64,000 bases of DNA from Enoplolaimus lenunculus (Eukaryota > Nematoda > Enoplea > Enoplida > Thoracostomopsidae). The stretch is taken from the NCBI GenBank assembly GCA_030248215.1, contig JASANG010003691.1, forward strand, positions 1 to 64,000, given 5' to 3'. The notes under the pieces are model-generated. The model was given only the letters and a program-made list of their open reading frames with translations. It was not told the DNA's origin and searched no databases. This document shows positions 1 through 11,505 of the stretch, in pieces. Each line of letters begins with the position of its first letter. The stretch's first letter is position 1. Made by a program: the position numbers and the translations under genes.

Positions 1-74
1 TTGCAACGCTTTGTTAGATTTAGGTTTAGGAATACGCTTAAACTACTACTGCGCCCCGAAAAGTAACATTGGCC
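1..74. mobile_element. Family B MITE, right end, cut by the window edge
   Basis: TTTAGGTTTAGGAATACGC core followed by CCCCGAAAAGTAACATTGGCC-type tip (the last 21 bases, to 74). Only the right part is visible. Confidence 0.75.
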
Positions 75-199
75 TTAACTCGTGTAAAACTGCCTGTCTG
101 ATCTACTACCTAAACTTGAGTTTATGGAAACGTATACCCTTCGCTTTAGCATGCATTTCTAAGGTGCAATATTTCATTATAATACATTAGGTGCCACAG

Positions 200-358
200 A
201 GGCTCGTAGCCAGAGGACGGGGTGCTCAGCGCCCCCTGGGAAGAATTTTGGTCCCCCAGAAAAGTGTCAACCTTGCTTGTAAGTCATCAAAAACCCATGT
301 ATGCTCTTCACAAAAATGTTTAGCCCCAATAGCAACGTGAGCTCGCTACGGGCCTCGT
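200..358. mobile_element. Family D MITE (CAGGCCCGTAGCC ends)
   Basis: GGCTCGTAGCCAG at the left and CTACGGGCCT at the right enclose G/C-run-rich sequence with CAACCTTGCTTGTAAGTCAT in the middle, the core shared by all family D copies. Confidence 0.8.
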
Positions 359-522
359 GCCGCGGCTACTGCCGGTTCCGCCCAGCGCCAAGGGTCTCGG
401 TCACCAGGCGAGCATGGAACTTTCTGACCTTGCAGGAATCGTATCTCTTCAAATTTGCTTCTACCTTGCTGCGAACCGCAACATTGCGTGTTTTGCAACA
501 TTATTGCAATGTGAACCACATT

Positions 523-674
523 GCCGTAGCCAGTTCATCTTGCTAGTAGGGGCTGAAAGTTTTTCAGGAGAAGCATACAAGGGTTTTCAATGACTTACAG
601 GCAAGGTTGCAAATTTTCAAGCAGGGGCCAAAACTTTTCCAAGGGGGGGGCTGAGTCCCCCTTGACTACGGGCA
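523..674. mobile_element. Family D MITE
   Basis: CCGTAGCCAGTTCATCTTGC, GGTTTTCAATGACTTACAGG and CTTGACTACGGGCA in family order; opposite orientation to the copy at 200. Confidence 0.82.
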
Positions 675-730
675 AGGTGCACCCATTTTATCGCGTTCTA
701 TTTGCACTGAGTTCGATTTACTTAACTGTG

Positions 731-939
731 CACCGTAAAAAATGGTGAGTCAAATTGACTCTCTCAGAAACAGGCTTTTCCTGACTACACAAACTGAGTC
801 AAATTCGACTCCGCCAGAGTCAAAGGTGCGACGTAGTGAATCGAATTTGACTCTGGTGGAGTCGGATTTGACTCAGTTTGTGTAGTCAGGAAAAGCCTGT
901 TTCCGAGAGATTCAATTTGACTCCCTATTTTTTACAGTG
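731..939. mobile_element. Family C palindromic foldback element
   Basis: The two halves are near-perfect reverse complements over about 95 bases each (GGTGAGTCAAATTGACTC, CCTGACTACACAAACTGAGT on the left; their complements on the right). Tips are CACCGTAAAAAATGG and TTTTTTACAGTG. It contains three TGAGTCA/TGACTCA heptamers. A transcript would fold into one long hairpin. Confidence 0.92.
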
Positions 940-1608
940 TGCTTACTTTAAAACATATTGTATTACGATTTTTGTGTATGGTGTCAACACCAAATAATAA
1001 GTGTCTCTATTGAGTTGTGACTCTGACTTGAAATGTTTTGTTTTCGTTGTTGTTTTGGGTCAAGATGCCGAATAAATATGAATGCATCTTGCGCTATTAA
1101 TGATGCGAAAATCGGCAAATTTTTCAAGTACCACTTTGGCTTTTTGACTAAAGATCGCTGTTGTTTTCAACCGCTTTGGGTTTCAATACGAGTAAATATT
1201 GTTTCAATTGGTCTCAGGTAAACAAACAATAAAATGTTGCATATTTTTCCAAAATACACTATTCGCAACTGTTTGAATATATTTTCTTCAGCTGGTTAAA
1301 AGAAATAATTGTGTTCGGTGATAGCGATGTAGTATATGCGAAATTGTACGATTTCTTTGTAATTATATTTAGGCCTCCAATTACAAGACAAGAGGCGTGA
1401 AGGAAGCTTCTGCCGCCGCCTTCCGGACGTCGCTGTCTGCTTGGCTCAAAAATTTATCAGCACTATTAACAGAATTCCATGTTACGACCATTTTTTTCTG
1501 ATCCCTTTTATAAATCTTTATACTTTCTTTTGTAAAAGTGTCTGAGTACGGCCCTGATTCTATTGAATATAACTTGTAATCTTTAGAAACGTCATACGCT
1601 GAATAAAA

Positions 1609-1665
1609 CGCTCACACTCTTTTACAGACCCACCAAAAACCTGGACGCCCATTAAAGTAACATGA
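1609..1665. mobile_element. Family B fragment
   Basis: CTTTTACAGACCCACCAAAA, CCTGGACGCCC and AAAGTAACATGAGCC are the right arm of family B. No left half is found. Confidence 0.65.
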
Positions 1666-1708
1666 GCCGGTTAAGTTAGAGTGGTTTTTTGGTGATATGG
1701 CATGCAAA

Positions 1709-1895
1709 TAGGGCCGGAGCAGCCACCCTCCGTACCCTCCATTTAGGGGCCCCACTCCTAAAGGCGCCTCCATTGTAACCGGTTCAAACAAAAACCGCCA
1801 GTGTTTTAAAATGCGTTTGGCGTCTCGCTCGCGAGTTTTTTGGCCCCCAGCGTGGAGTTTGGGCCGATCTTCCACCCCTGCCGGCATCGGCACTG
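1709..1895. mobile_element. Family E MITE (CAGGGCCGGAG...GGCACTG)
   Basis: Ends TAGGGCCGGAGCAGCCAC and CATCGGCACTG. Core: AACCGGTTCAAACAAAAACC and CTCGCTCGCGAG. Flanks catgcaaa/catacaaa match 7 of 8. Confidence 0.9.
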
Positions 1896-2534
1896 CATAC
1901 AAATGTGTACTTGTAATACAGGGCGGAGTCACTTTGAAAAATTCTTAATTTTTCGATATTTGTCTTCTTGTCTTTGCGTTTTTGTTGACATTTTATTGTT
2001 TTTAAGTATAAATAGGGTATTGTTTGCTTGTGTAGCATTTATTCATGCGTATCAAAATTGCTTAAAAAGTATTTAAATTTCTATATACAGGCGTCAGTAT
2101 AAATATTAAATTGAGTAAATCAATGAGTGATATCTCGTGTGTCGAGTCATTTTGTTTCGTTGAATATAAACGCAGGTTTAACCGGCAGACGGAATTAGAC
2201 CATCCCCGGCATCAAGGAATTCGTTAGTAGAATGCGCAAAAAATTTCTACAGAGGGGCAAGGTGAATATTACTAATATGGAGTATTTTTTAATGCGGTTC
2301 TCAGATTCGACCAGGGGGGTCAACGCTGTTTTCGGGGGCTCGACCCCCCACGTAACGGCATGCCTGAAAATTAGTCATAAAGTTGGGGTTTGGCTATTTG
2401 AATTTGTTAAGCTTAAGAAGGCAAATTTTCAGTCCGACAAACAGTAAAAGGCCTTTTCTTCCACCACGCCCTTAGGCTTTAATTATGCCTCAGGATGAGT
2501 CTTTGCCTAAACTGTTGTCTAAACCTTACGCCCT

Positions 2535-2744
2535 CATTCTCAAATGCATATAGCACCTATCACCAGTTAGTAATAGGTTTTCAAACGAACGAACTGGTGC
2601 AATTACAGATCTCAAAATGTGCACAGTAGTAGAGAAAATCGAAAGCAATAAATGTGCTGTGAATTTCACACATCACTATTCTCTGCTTCGAAAGTTACAA
2701 GACCTATCACCAACTGGTAATAGGTGCTACACACATTTGAGAAT
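2535..2744. mobile_element. Family K MITE (ATTCTCAAATG ends)
   Basis: ATTCTCAAATGCATATAGCA, CCTATCACCAGTTAGTAATA at the left match CCTATCACCAACTGGTAATA, TGCTACACACATTTGAGAAT at the right as inverted repeats of about 45 bases. Flanks acgccctc/acgagctc match 6 of 8. Confidence 0.85.
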
Positions 2745-2857
2745 ACGAGCTCTAGGCTTTACTGTTGACCTTATAGGGAAACGCGTATAAAAACCTAGTG
2801 AAAGTATGATTGCTATAACTAGCCATGACAAACAGACATGTTTCAAAACAAGGGACC

Positions 2858-3050
2858 CAGTACCGGAGCAGGCAGGTGTCGGGATTCCCTCCAAATTCCA
2901 GGGTGAGGTCCCTCAAACTCGCGAGCGAAGCAAGCTAGAAGCCAGATGCATTTTAAAACTTAAGCGGTTTTTGTTTCAACCGGTTAGGGTGGGGGGCCCT
3001 GTAGGAGTGGCCCCCCAAATGGGGGTATGGGGGTGGCTGTTTCGGCCGTG
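2858..3050. mobile_element. Family E MITE
   Basis: Ends CAGTACCGGAGCAGGCAGG and GTTTCGGCCGTG with ACTCGCGAGCG and TTTCAACCGGTTAGGGTG inside. Flanks aagggacc/aggggacc match 7 of 8. Confidence 0.9.
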
Positions 3051-3464
3051 AGGGGACCGCAAGACGTATACTTTTTATACGCCTATCACATAAAGGAATG
3101 CGTTTCGATTGGTTTAAGGCTGGGTTTTTGCTCCAATACTGCCAATCAACGGTCGATGCAGTAGCAATTGTATTTTCAAATATTGTCAATCTTGTCGTAC
3201 AACAATTTTAACGTCGTGCTTAACAGATTTGACTCAAAAACAAAATTTTAAACACTGAGCGTACAAGTTGAAAAAATATCCAGTAGAAGTCAACGAACTC
3301 CAAACCACTGCGTTCGTACAAAAAGTATCGGGATTTTGATAGTTTTGCTGGTTAATAAATATCGTTTGAAAAATTACAAAATGTATATCCTACTGATTTC
3401 AAATTATGTCTGTTTAAAACAATTTTCAAAATAAATTAAAAATTAATTAATTGATTGGAGTTTC

Positions 3465-3647
3465 GGCCCATGTAAAGATCACAGGCGGAACGTTTTGCTG
3501 TGGGACTAGAAAAGAGTAAGCTTTAGCTTTAGACTAATGTTTTTTCGCTTGGCTGAGGCTTAGGCTTACGAATATGCTCATTCTTATGCGTTTTAGGCCT
3601 AGGAATATGCTTATAATACAGTTCCGCCCCTGTTCTGTACATTGGTC
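3465..3647. mobile_element. Family A MITE (GGCCCATGTAAAGATC ends)
   Basis: Reference copy of family A. Inverted ends GGCCCATGTAAAGATCA and (reverse strand) GRCCAATGTACAGAACAGG enclose GTTCCGCCCCTG-type arms and a core of TTAGGC-like hexamers. There is no coding capacity. Target duplication is not clear in this copy. Confidence 0.85.
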
Positions 3648-3742
3648 GTTGTTTATATGGCCAGTGGCAGTTATGTGCAAGGACTGTGTCCCAGGATTTG
3701 CCAAACAAGTTTTTATGTAGGTATATTAAAGAGTAAAAAGTA

Positions 3743-3955
3743 CAATGCAAAAAATGGTGAGTCAAATTGACTCCCTCCGAGAATAGGCTCTACGGGACTA
3801 CACAAATTGAGTCAAATCAGACTCCACCAGAGTCAAATTCGACTCACTTAGTCGCACGTTTGACTCTGGCGGAGTCGAATTTGACTTAGTTTGTGTAGTC
3901 TCGTAGAGCCTTATTTTCGGAGGGGAGTCAATTTGACTCACCATTTTTTGCAGTG
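3743..3955. mobile_element. Family C palindromic foldback element
   Basis: Tips CAATGCAAAAAATGG and CCATTTTTTGCAGTG, flanked by TA on both sides. Arms read CTACGGGACTACACAAATTG and its complement. Three TGAGTCA/TGACTCA heptamers. Confidence 0.92.
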
Positions 3956-4054
3956 TATTAGCTATCAAATTTGGACAAATATTCTGTCCACTGTTGCAGA
4001 ATTCAACGAAACATTGTGCCTGCAACCATGATTATTTTTATAAAACAGTTTTTT

Positions 4055-4205
4055 CAGGCTCGTAACCAGGTCACCTTGAGGCGGGAGGCTAAACATTTTT
4101 CAACAAGTGCACAAAAGGGTTTTCGGTTGACGTACAAGCAAGGTTAAAGTTACAGTAGTAGGGGTCCTCCACAATTCTTCCGCGGGTTCTGAACTCCCTT
4201 GACCC
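4055..4205. mobile_element. Degenerate family D MITE
   Basis: CAGGCTCGTAACCAGGTCAC and GACGTACAAGCAAGG remain; the right end is diverged (TTGACCCGTCTTGG). Confidence 0.7.
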
Positions 4206-4599
4206 GTCTTGGCAACTGGCTCCAGATCGTGTCAAAATGGAAATAGAAATTTTGATGAAAGTTAAGAGTACAAATTTGATTTTTGAATAACATCGCTGGT
4301 TTTACATATACTTTTCGATTGATGGCCAGCAGGAACTGGTTGCTAAAACTTTAAACTTTATCACTTCAAACAGATGCCGAATGGGTAGTGTCAATTAGTG
4401 TTGTATTTATCAGACACTCAGACAATTCGTTCCTCGAGTCGTGGAAAATTTCAGGATGTACCTTCGGTATACACGCCTGAGGAGACATATACACTGTTAT
4501 TGAATGTTTACGTTTAGTACACTTATGACAATTCAAAGTTTCAGTTAGAATTTTTTTTAAAATTAATAAACGGTGATATATTTTCTTTTTTAAATTTTC

Positions 4600-4907
4600 G
4601 GCCAATGTAAAGAACAGGGAATAAACAGTATTATATAAGCTTATTCCTAAGCCTAAGCCTAAACCTAAGCGGAAGAAAGAGTTTATTCCTAAGACTAAGC
4701 CTAAACCTAAGCGTAAGAAAGAGTTTAATCCCAAGGCCAAGCCCAACCCAAAACCAAGGAGTAAAAAAAAACTATTCCTAAACCTAAATCTAACAAAGCG
4801 TTGCAAAATCGTATTCCTAATACTAAGCCTAAGCCTAAGCAAAAAATATAATCTAGAATTTAAACCTACTCTTTTATGGACCCACCAGAAACCTGGACCC
4901 CTAAAGT
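4600..4907. mobile_element. Chimeric family A/B MITE
   Basis: The left arm is family A (GGCCAATGTAAAGAACAGG). The right part is family B (AATCTAGAATTTAAACCTAC, then GACCCACCAGAAACCTGGA and CCCCTAAAGT). Between them lies a long CCTAAG-hexamer array. It looks like recombination between two families through the shared core. Confidence 0.75.
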
Positions 4908-5297
4908 CCCAAAAATTTTGTTGCCAAAGAAGTTCGCAGTGTTTTGCTCGAAAAAGAAATTTAAACTTTTTTAAATTAAAATTAATATTCACCGAAATTG
5001 AAATTTTTGAAATTCTGTCTACTCTTGTGTTTACAAAAACGGTTTCAAATTGTTGAAAAATTGATTTTGACAGAAAATTTACGAAACAAAAGCCTCAGTA
5101 AATATTTGAAGTTGTAACGATGGTTGATTGGTTAATAAAGTTTTCAAGTACCAAACGTCGACAAAATTGTCCAATCATAAACAAACAAACAATGCTACTT
5201 GACAATGCAAATTGTAATAACACTCAGTCATGGCCAAAAATTAGAGTCTATTAAAGTGTCTCTTTTCAACAAAGGGGGGGGGGCGGGCGAAAAGTTT

Positions 5298-5516
5298 GGC
5301 CAATGTAAAGAACAGGGGCGGAACTGTATTAGAAGCATATTCCTAAACCTAAGCATAAAGCGTAACAATAAGCATATTCATAAGCCTAAGCCTAAGCCTA
5401 AGCGTAAGAATGAGAATATTGTTAAGCCTAAGCCAAGCAACAAATAGTCTAAACCTTAGGTTTACTGTTTTCACGTCCCACAGAAAACCGTTCCGCCCCT
5501 GATCTTTACATGGGCC
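5298..5516. mobile_element. Family A MITE with perfect 8-bp target duplication
   Basis: Ends GGCCAATGTAAAGAACAG and GATCTTTACATGGGCC. The 8 bases aaaagttt occur directly on both sides (5290-5297 and 5517-5524). The duplication length fits hAT-type transposition (P and Merlin elements also make 8 bp). The core has about a dozen TTAGGC-like hexamers. Confidence 0.92.
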
Positions 5517-5854
5517 AAAAGTTTTTACTTGAACCCATAAACGGGAAAACTGAAATTAATTCTCCTCGTGTAAAATTTAGTCATATTTTTCTAGACCGTT
5601 GTTTTTGAGCTGTTCGCCGTTGAAAAATATTTAGGTATATTAGCGACGCTGGTTTATTTTCTAGGGGTGTCGACTGTTACCCTAAGATACCCCGTTTCCA
5701 CGCGCCCGACCATCGAAACAATTACCACAAAAATGCCACAAATTTCAGTAGCCAATTTGTCCGAACAGACCGCGAAAACCGAGCCAGCGGTACATTTTAT
5801 ACCGGATCCGGCTGTAAAATACCGGTTTTACCTGATTAAAAACATAATAAAAAT

Positions 5855-6160
5855 GGCCCTTGTTACTTTCAGGGCCGTTCCGGTTTCTGGTGGGTCTGTA
5901 AAAAAGTAGGCTTACATTATAGACTACTTAGGCTTAGGCGTAGACTTACGCTTATGCATAGGAATACGCTTTTGCAACGCTTAGGCTTTGGCTTAGGCTT
6001 AGGTATACGATTTTGCAACGCTTAGACATAGGCTTCGCAACACGTATTTGCAACGCTTAGGCTTAGGCGTAGGAATACGCTTTTCCAACGCCTAGGCGTA
6101 AGCTTATAGGCTTAGGAATACGCTTAATCTGCTGTTACGGCCCTAAAATTAACATTGACC
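5855..6160. mobile_element. Family B MITE, long core
   Basis: Ends GGCCCTTGTTACTTTCAGGG and CCCTAAAATTAACATTGACC. The inner arm reads GGTTTCTGGTGGGTCTGTAA, and a long core mixes TTAGGC hexamers with TTTGCAACGC. Flanks ataaaaat/acaaaaac match 6 of 8. Confidence 0.88.
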
Positions 6161-6168
6161 ACAAAAAC

Positions 6169-6364
6169 GGCCAATGTTACTTTTAGGGCCATAACCGTAG
6201 ATTACGCGTATTTCTAAGCCTAAGCCTGAGCGTCGCAAAAGCGTATTTCTAAGCGTAAACCTAAGCCTACGCCTAAGCCTAACCAAAAAATGTAGTCTAG
6301 AATGTAAGCCTACTCTTTTACAGACCCACCAAAAACCGGGACGGCCCTAAAAGTAACATTGGCC
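6169..6364. mobile_element. Family B MITE, inverted next to the previous one
   Basis: Ends GGCCAATGTTACTTTTAGGG and CCCTAAAAGTAACATTGGCC, an exact inverted pair. Flanks acaaaaac/acgaaaac match 7 of 8. Only the 8-base target separates it from the element ending at 6160. Confidence 0.92.
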
Positions 6365-6697
6365 ACGAAAACAATGGCATATTAAATAGCCAAAAACAGT
6401 ATACGGACGACAACGAAATGAATTGCAGTTGCCTACGGTTGCCAGGCAACTATGCTATCGCTGATTGAACTGGTCAATTACTCAAATGTCAAACTAATTG
6501 CACAGTAAACAATTAATTGCTTGCCAATTATTTGTCAAAAAGTAATTAAGTGTTTGAACTCGGTTACAATTTGAACTGATTATTGTTAGTGAGATTTTTA
6601 TAAAATATATAAAAATCAACCTTACCGCAAAAACTTGTTGACCGTTCACCAACATCAGTGTTAATTTGATAGAAAGCAAAAGTCTCTTGTCGTGCTA

Positions 6698-6894
6698 CAC
6701 TGCAAAAAATAGTGAGTCAAATTGACTCTCACCGAAATAGGCTTTTCCTGACTGCACAAACTGAGTCAACAAAATTCGACCCCGCCAGAGTTGAATGGAG
6801 TCGAATTTGACTCAGGTGGAGTCGAAATTTTGACTCAGTTTATGTAGCCGCCAATTTCGGAGATATTAAGTTTGACTAACCATTTCTTACAGTG
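6698..6894. mobile_element. Family C palindromic foldback element
   Basis: Tips CACTGCAAAAAATAG and CATTTCTTACAGTG, flanked by TA. It is more diverged and asymmetric than other copies. Four TGAGTCA/TGACTCA heptamers. Confidence 0.88.
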
Positions 6895-7023
6895 TAGTGT
6901 TTATTGTCAATCTGAAGCCTAAACCTGAGCTTAAGCCAAAGCCAATTTCATTATTTCAGCCATTAGGTTTGGAGAAAAAGTAAATCAGCACGATATTCAC
7001 TTGGCTACGTTGTTGAATTACTG

Positions 7024-7164
7024 GGTCCATGTATAGAACAGGGCCGGATCGTTTTCCGGAGGGGCTATAATAGAGTCCGTTTAAGTTTTAGACTATTTTT
7101 TCCTTAGGGTTAGGTTTAGGAATATGCTTATACTACTGTTCTGGCCCTGTTCTATACATGGGCC
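7024..7164. mobile_element. Family A MITE, TATAGAACAGGGCCGG subtype
   Basis: Short copy of a subfamily whose arms read CATGTATAGAACAGGGCCGG. Flanks aattactg/aattattg match 7 of 8. Confidence 0.9.
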
Positions 7165-7784
7165 AATTATTGCGTGAGGTTTTCGGCATTTTATACAGAC
7201 AATTCTAAACAAACCGAAAATAATGAAAACGTTATGTTTGTCAGTCGCTAGCCTATCATGGAATAAGCTAATGGAACTTAAGTAGTCATGTTTCCTTGAA
7301 TTAAATCATGCCTACTTCTCTCAAATACTGGCTTTTGGACCCTTTTAACACAGCAGTTTCAGAAAATAATTTTCCAATTGCGACGTTAAGCTTATGATTA
7401 GGCTTTGCCAGTCAACGTAGGAACCGGGACTTCAGACCTTTTAACTAAAGCAGTTGGAAAAGCAAGTCACCCGTGGTTTCGAACTGGCGAGCTACGGAAC
7501 CTTAGGCAGACAGTCCCGCCACGCAGTCCGCCTCTCCGCTTCTATCGTCATCTGTATGCCGACTGCATGCTCCTGGTCAGTATATACTGACTGCACTTTA
7601 TTACATGTGGACATAATGGTTTGGAAGGGTGCAACAAGTGCCTAGAAACCTAACCTAATACCAACCAAGAACAAGAAGACGTCTTAGACTCTTACAGAAA
7701 TAAATAAACTTAAAAATTTAACTTGCAAACCATTAAATATAACAGATATTCAAATATTCAAAGTACACTGCTTTTAACTCAATT

Positions 7785-7980
7785 AACCCATGTAAATATC
7801 AGGGGCGAAGACTTTTTCTGTGGGACTGTAATAGAGTAAGCTTAAGCTTTAGACTAATTTTTTGGCTTGGTTTAGGCTTAGGCTTAGTCTTAGTAATATG
7901 CTCGTTCATACGCTTAGACTTACGCTTAGGCTTAGGAATATGCTTATAATACTGTTCCGCCCCTGTTCTTTACATTGGCC
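7785..7980. mobile_element. Family A MITE
   Basis: Same arms and hexamer core as the copy at 3465. Flanks actcaatt/actgaatt match 7 of 8. Confidence 0.9.
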
Positions 7981-8440
7981 ACTGAATTGAAAACAATTCA
8001 CAAGAGCACATTTTGAACAAACAATTTCGATTACGTTTACATACGAAATTTCAAAGCAAACATAATTGAGTGTAGTGGACTGTGTAATTATACTGAAATC
8101 GACCAACCACTGTTGCACTGCCTCCCACAGTGCACCCACCCCGTCGCTGTTTTAATTAAAATTTTTAGCTTGAATAAATCGTTCACGATGGATCGTTAAA
8201 ACAACCAGGGGTAGGCACAGGTCAACGCAACGGAAAATAAACGGGAGGAAAGCAACGGAAACAAAACTTTTTTCAAAATATTAGCAAAATGCTTTCTTAA
8301 AAACTGACGAAACGTTGCTGAAAAATATAAAAAATTCGCTTTCTCTCACGGCTGTCATGCCATCCGCAACGAGTTTCGCTCCAAGTGTCCTGGGGGTGGG
8401 TGGGCGGAATTACTCGATTTTGTAAAACATGTTTGATTGG

Positions 8441-8648
8441 ATCAAAAAATGGTGAGTCAAATTGACTCTATCCGAAATAGGCTCTATCGGACTACACAAA
8501 CTGAGTCAAATTCAACTCTGCCACAGTCAACTGGGACTCACTGAGTCGCACGTTTGATTCTGGCCGCGTCTAATTTGACTCAGTTTGTGTAGTCAAGTAT
8601 AGAGCCTGTTTCGGAGACAGTCAATTTGACTCACCATTTTTTGCAGTG
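8441..8648. mobile_element. Family C palindromic foldback element
   Basis: The left tip is worn (ATCAAAAAATGGTGAGTC); the right tip CCATTTTTTGCAGTG is intact and followed by TA. Four TGAGTCA/TGACTCA heptamers. Confidence 0.9.
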
Positions 8649-8839
8649 TACAGTACGTTTTTGCTGATATATATATACAAATTTATGTATGTAGGTTTTT
8701 GCCAAGCACAAACCTAGAAGTTTGTGGGCAGCTAGCTGACAGATGCTAACTTTTAGAAATATCTGACACTTTTGCAGTGAGTACCGTATGCTTGACAAGT
8801 GTCAAATCTTGATGTATACTTAGTTTGCTTAGTGAATGC

Positions 8840-9252
8840 CAGGGTTCCATCGGAATTCCGATTCCGACTAAAAATTCCGGCTAAATTTGACTTCAGATTC
8901 CGATTCCGGCTGACTGCTGTTACGATGTCGGAATTCTGATTTTTCGGTAATAAGTTTTTAAGATGATTGAACTTAGATTTTGCTTGTTTCGTTTTGTTTC
9001 GTTCATTTGCTATTTATTCTGTTGGTTTCTTAGTAAATATTCCGAGTTCTTACGTGTATTTCGTCAGCTATATAAACAATTTTTACTGAAACAGTGAACA
9101 GCAACGGAAACAGGCATACTGCAACAAAAGTTATACACCTTTTTAACTCTTATAGAAATACTAAAACTTGATTCCGATTCCTGCTCCGACAGAAAATTTG
9201 ATTCCGATTCCGATTCCACTTCCGACCAAAACTAGTTCCGGTTGGAACCCTG
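8840..9252. mobile_element. Family F-type hAT MITE, CCGATTCCG variant
   Basis: Ends CAGGGTTCCATCGGAATTCC and CCGGTTGGAACCCTG, each followed inward by CCGATTCCG-like motifs. Flanks gtgaatgc/gtgcatgc match 7 of 8. The AT-rich interior has no coding capacity. Confidence 0.92.
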
Positions 9253-9415
9253 GTGCATGCTATGGTTTTGCTGTTTCACCGGCCTACATCGCGGCCTGCT
9301 TTTGAACCTTAATTTCACACTGAAAAACACTGACCAATGTTCGGACGGTTACCCGAAGCTGCGCTCCAATTCCTACAGGGATGCGATACAATCCTTAATC
9401 CTGATACAGGAATTG

Positions 9416-9557
9416 CTATATGTTACTTTTAAGGCCGTCCCGACTTGTGGTGGGTCCGTAAAAGTGTAGGTTTACCATTCTAGACTACTTTTTTTGCTTA
9501 GGCTTAGGCTGAGAAATACGCTTAATCTACTGTTACTGCTCAAAAAGTAACATTGGC
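9416..9557. mobile_element. Family B MITE
   Basis: TATATGTTACTTTTAAGGCC left arm, GGTGGGTCCGTAAAAGTG, short hexamer core, and right tip AAAAGTAACATTGGCC. Confidence 0.85.
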
Positions 9558-9930
9558 CACTATTTTTATTTTACAATATTTCGTCATCTTTTTAATGATT
9601 TTTTTGCCATTTTCCAATGGTTTACGTTGTATTTGTATGATTAAACGACGCGTAACAAATTGAGAGAAAAATAAACAAAAAAAGTTAATCAATCAAAGCC
9701 AAAACCAAACCATGCGCAGAAACAAACAACAGCGTCTAAAATTGCGTTGTTTAAGCCTTTCTAAAAATTCTCACGGTGATATTTTCCCGTTATCCTGTCT
9801 TGTATTCCCATCCTTGCATGAAATTTCAAAAGGACTCTCATGAAATTCTCAACGACAGTGTAATTATGCAGATCTAAGCAAAACACCATATTTATGCGCT
9901 ACCAATTTGGGGAAACCAGCCACGATTAAG

Positions 9931-10405
9931 GGTTGCGCTATACTTTTGTTGACGTCCGGCGCCGTCCGTCACCCGTATGGCGCTGTTCGCACGCAAAAAA
10001 AGCATTTCTGAATTTATTCAGAAAACTATTTTCTGTGGCAAATCTGAAAAGTTTTTCTGATATTTAAGACAATTTTTCTAAAACTAACTGGAAAACGTTT
10101 ATTTTCAGACTTTATTTCAAAACTTTTTTGAAAACTTTTCGGTGATAAAACAGAAATACTTTTCAACTGCACCTTGCTAGTTAAATTTCTTAAATGTAAG
10201 AATGTTTTTCATAAATATCAGAAATGTTGTCACCTTGCGTCACCCGTACGGCGCCATTCGCCCTTGTACGGCGCCGTCTGTCACCGTGCGCTATCGTAGG
10301 CAAATAACTCACGTTCGATGACGTATGGTGACGGACGGTGACGAACGGCGGCGTACGGATGACGCACGATGACGTGCGGTTCCGGACGCCGAGTATAGCG
10401 CAACC
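9931..10405. mobile_element. Family N element (GGTTGCGCTATACTT ends)
   Basis: Ends GGTTGCGCTATACTTTTG and GAGTATAGCGCAACC, with ttaag directly on both sides. Near the ends GTGACG/CGTCAC and GGCGCCGTC motifs repeat many times (e.g. GACGGACGGTGACGAACGG). The middle is AT-rich with GAAAA/TTTTC runs. Confidence 0.88.
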
Positions 10406-11313
10406 TTAAGCGGTAGACCCCAACGCTTTTAACGACACCGTTCGTTTAAAAATAAGTATTTTCTTAAACAGAGGTATATTCGTTGTTGTAGTGCAGTGAT
10501 TTTAATTTTATTTGTACAAAATTTGACAAATTTAAAAAACGCTAAAAAACAGCACAAAAAGTTTGTCCTAAATTTGAATCGGCGGTTTAAATTGGCAATT
10601 GAACATTTTTTAAGCTGTCGTAGTTGCAAAAATACTCGTTATTATACATTTTAAACGACAAATATTACAAAACTAATCACTTGTCGTTTTATTTGAAATT
10701 AAATGTTAGGGTTATTGTTGTTGTTATACGAAGGTAAAGCAAATTTGTTGACGTCAGTAAAATTTCAAACCAGCCGAGTCGCGGTTCAATATTTTGAAAT
10801 TGGTCAAGTTTAAATATGGCGGGTGGATCAAAAACAAATGGTTGCCTGCGGTGCTATTTATACCCAAAAAAAGTGTAATGCAAACACAAAACGTGGATCT
10901 TGATGACGCAATGGATCAGTCAACTACATCGAATCCTTTATAAAACGAAAGCAATGCTAGTTTGAAGGGTAGCCTGTTTTTCTGCGCAACTTCAATAGAG
11001 AAAGTTTAAGTTTTAATTTAAAGCGGTTCTTCGCGGCCTTTAGGCTTAGGAATATGCTTACACTACTGTTACGTTCATCATAGTAATTATCGTCCAAAAT
11101 CAAATATATTAGTTTGGATGGAGGTTTAAATGTAACTTTCTTTAATAGGAATTGCGTAAAAATTCATGGCCGAGTTCAAAATAATTTTTAACCAAATTTA
11201 AATAAAACCTGTTAGTAAAATAAAATAATAACCTAATACAATTAAGAAAACCATTTTTTACTGCCTATACACGAAAAGCAACAGAAACACTTATTAAAGT
11301 ACCGACCCTGGCC

Positions 11314-11505
11314 CAGGGCCGGAGTAGCCACCCCCATACCTCCCAGTTTGGAGGTGCCCCAACCCCTAAAGGGGCCCCCGCACCTAACCGGTTGAATCAA
11401 AAACCGTTTAAGTTTTAAAATGCTTCTAGTTCCTCGCTCGCGAGTTTGGCGGCCCCCACCGTGGAATTTGCGGGGGAACCCCCACCCCTGCTTGCTCCGG
11501 CACTG
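11314..11505. mobile_element. Family E MITE, perfect 8-bp target duplication
   Basis: Ends CAGGGCCGGAGTAGCCACC and GCTCCGGCACTG. ccctggcc occurs directly on both sides (11,306-11,313 and 11,506-11,513), fitting hAT-type transposition. Confidence 0.95.

Noticed and set aside
4366-4992. 208-residue frame with Leu-Gly repeats resembling a membrane protein
   Set aside because: The Leu-Gly pattern is the CCTAAG hexamer array of a MITE read in one frame.
3465-7164. TTAGGC hexamers as evidence of a telomere or of a nematode genome
   Set aside because: They occur only inside MITE cores, mixed with variants, never as a long pure array. They cannot identify the organism.
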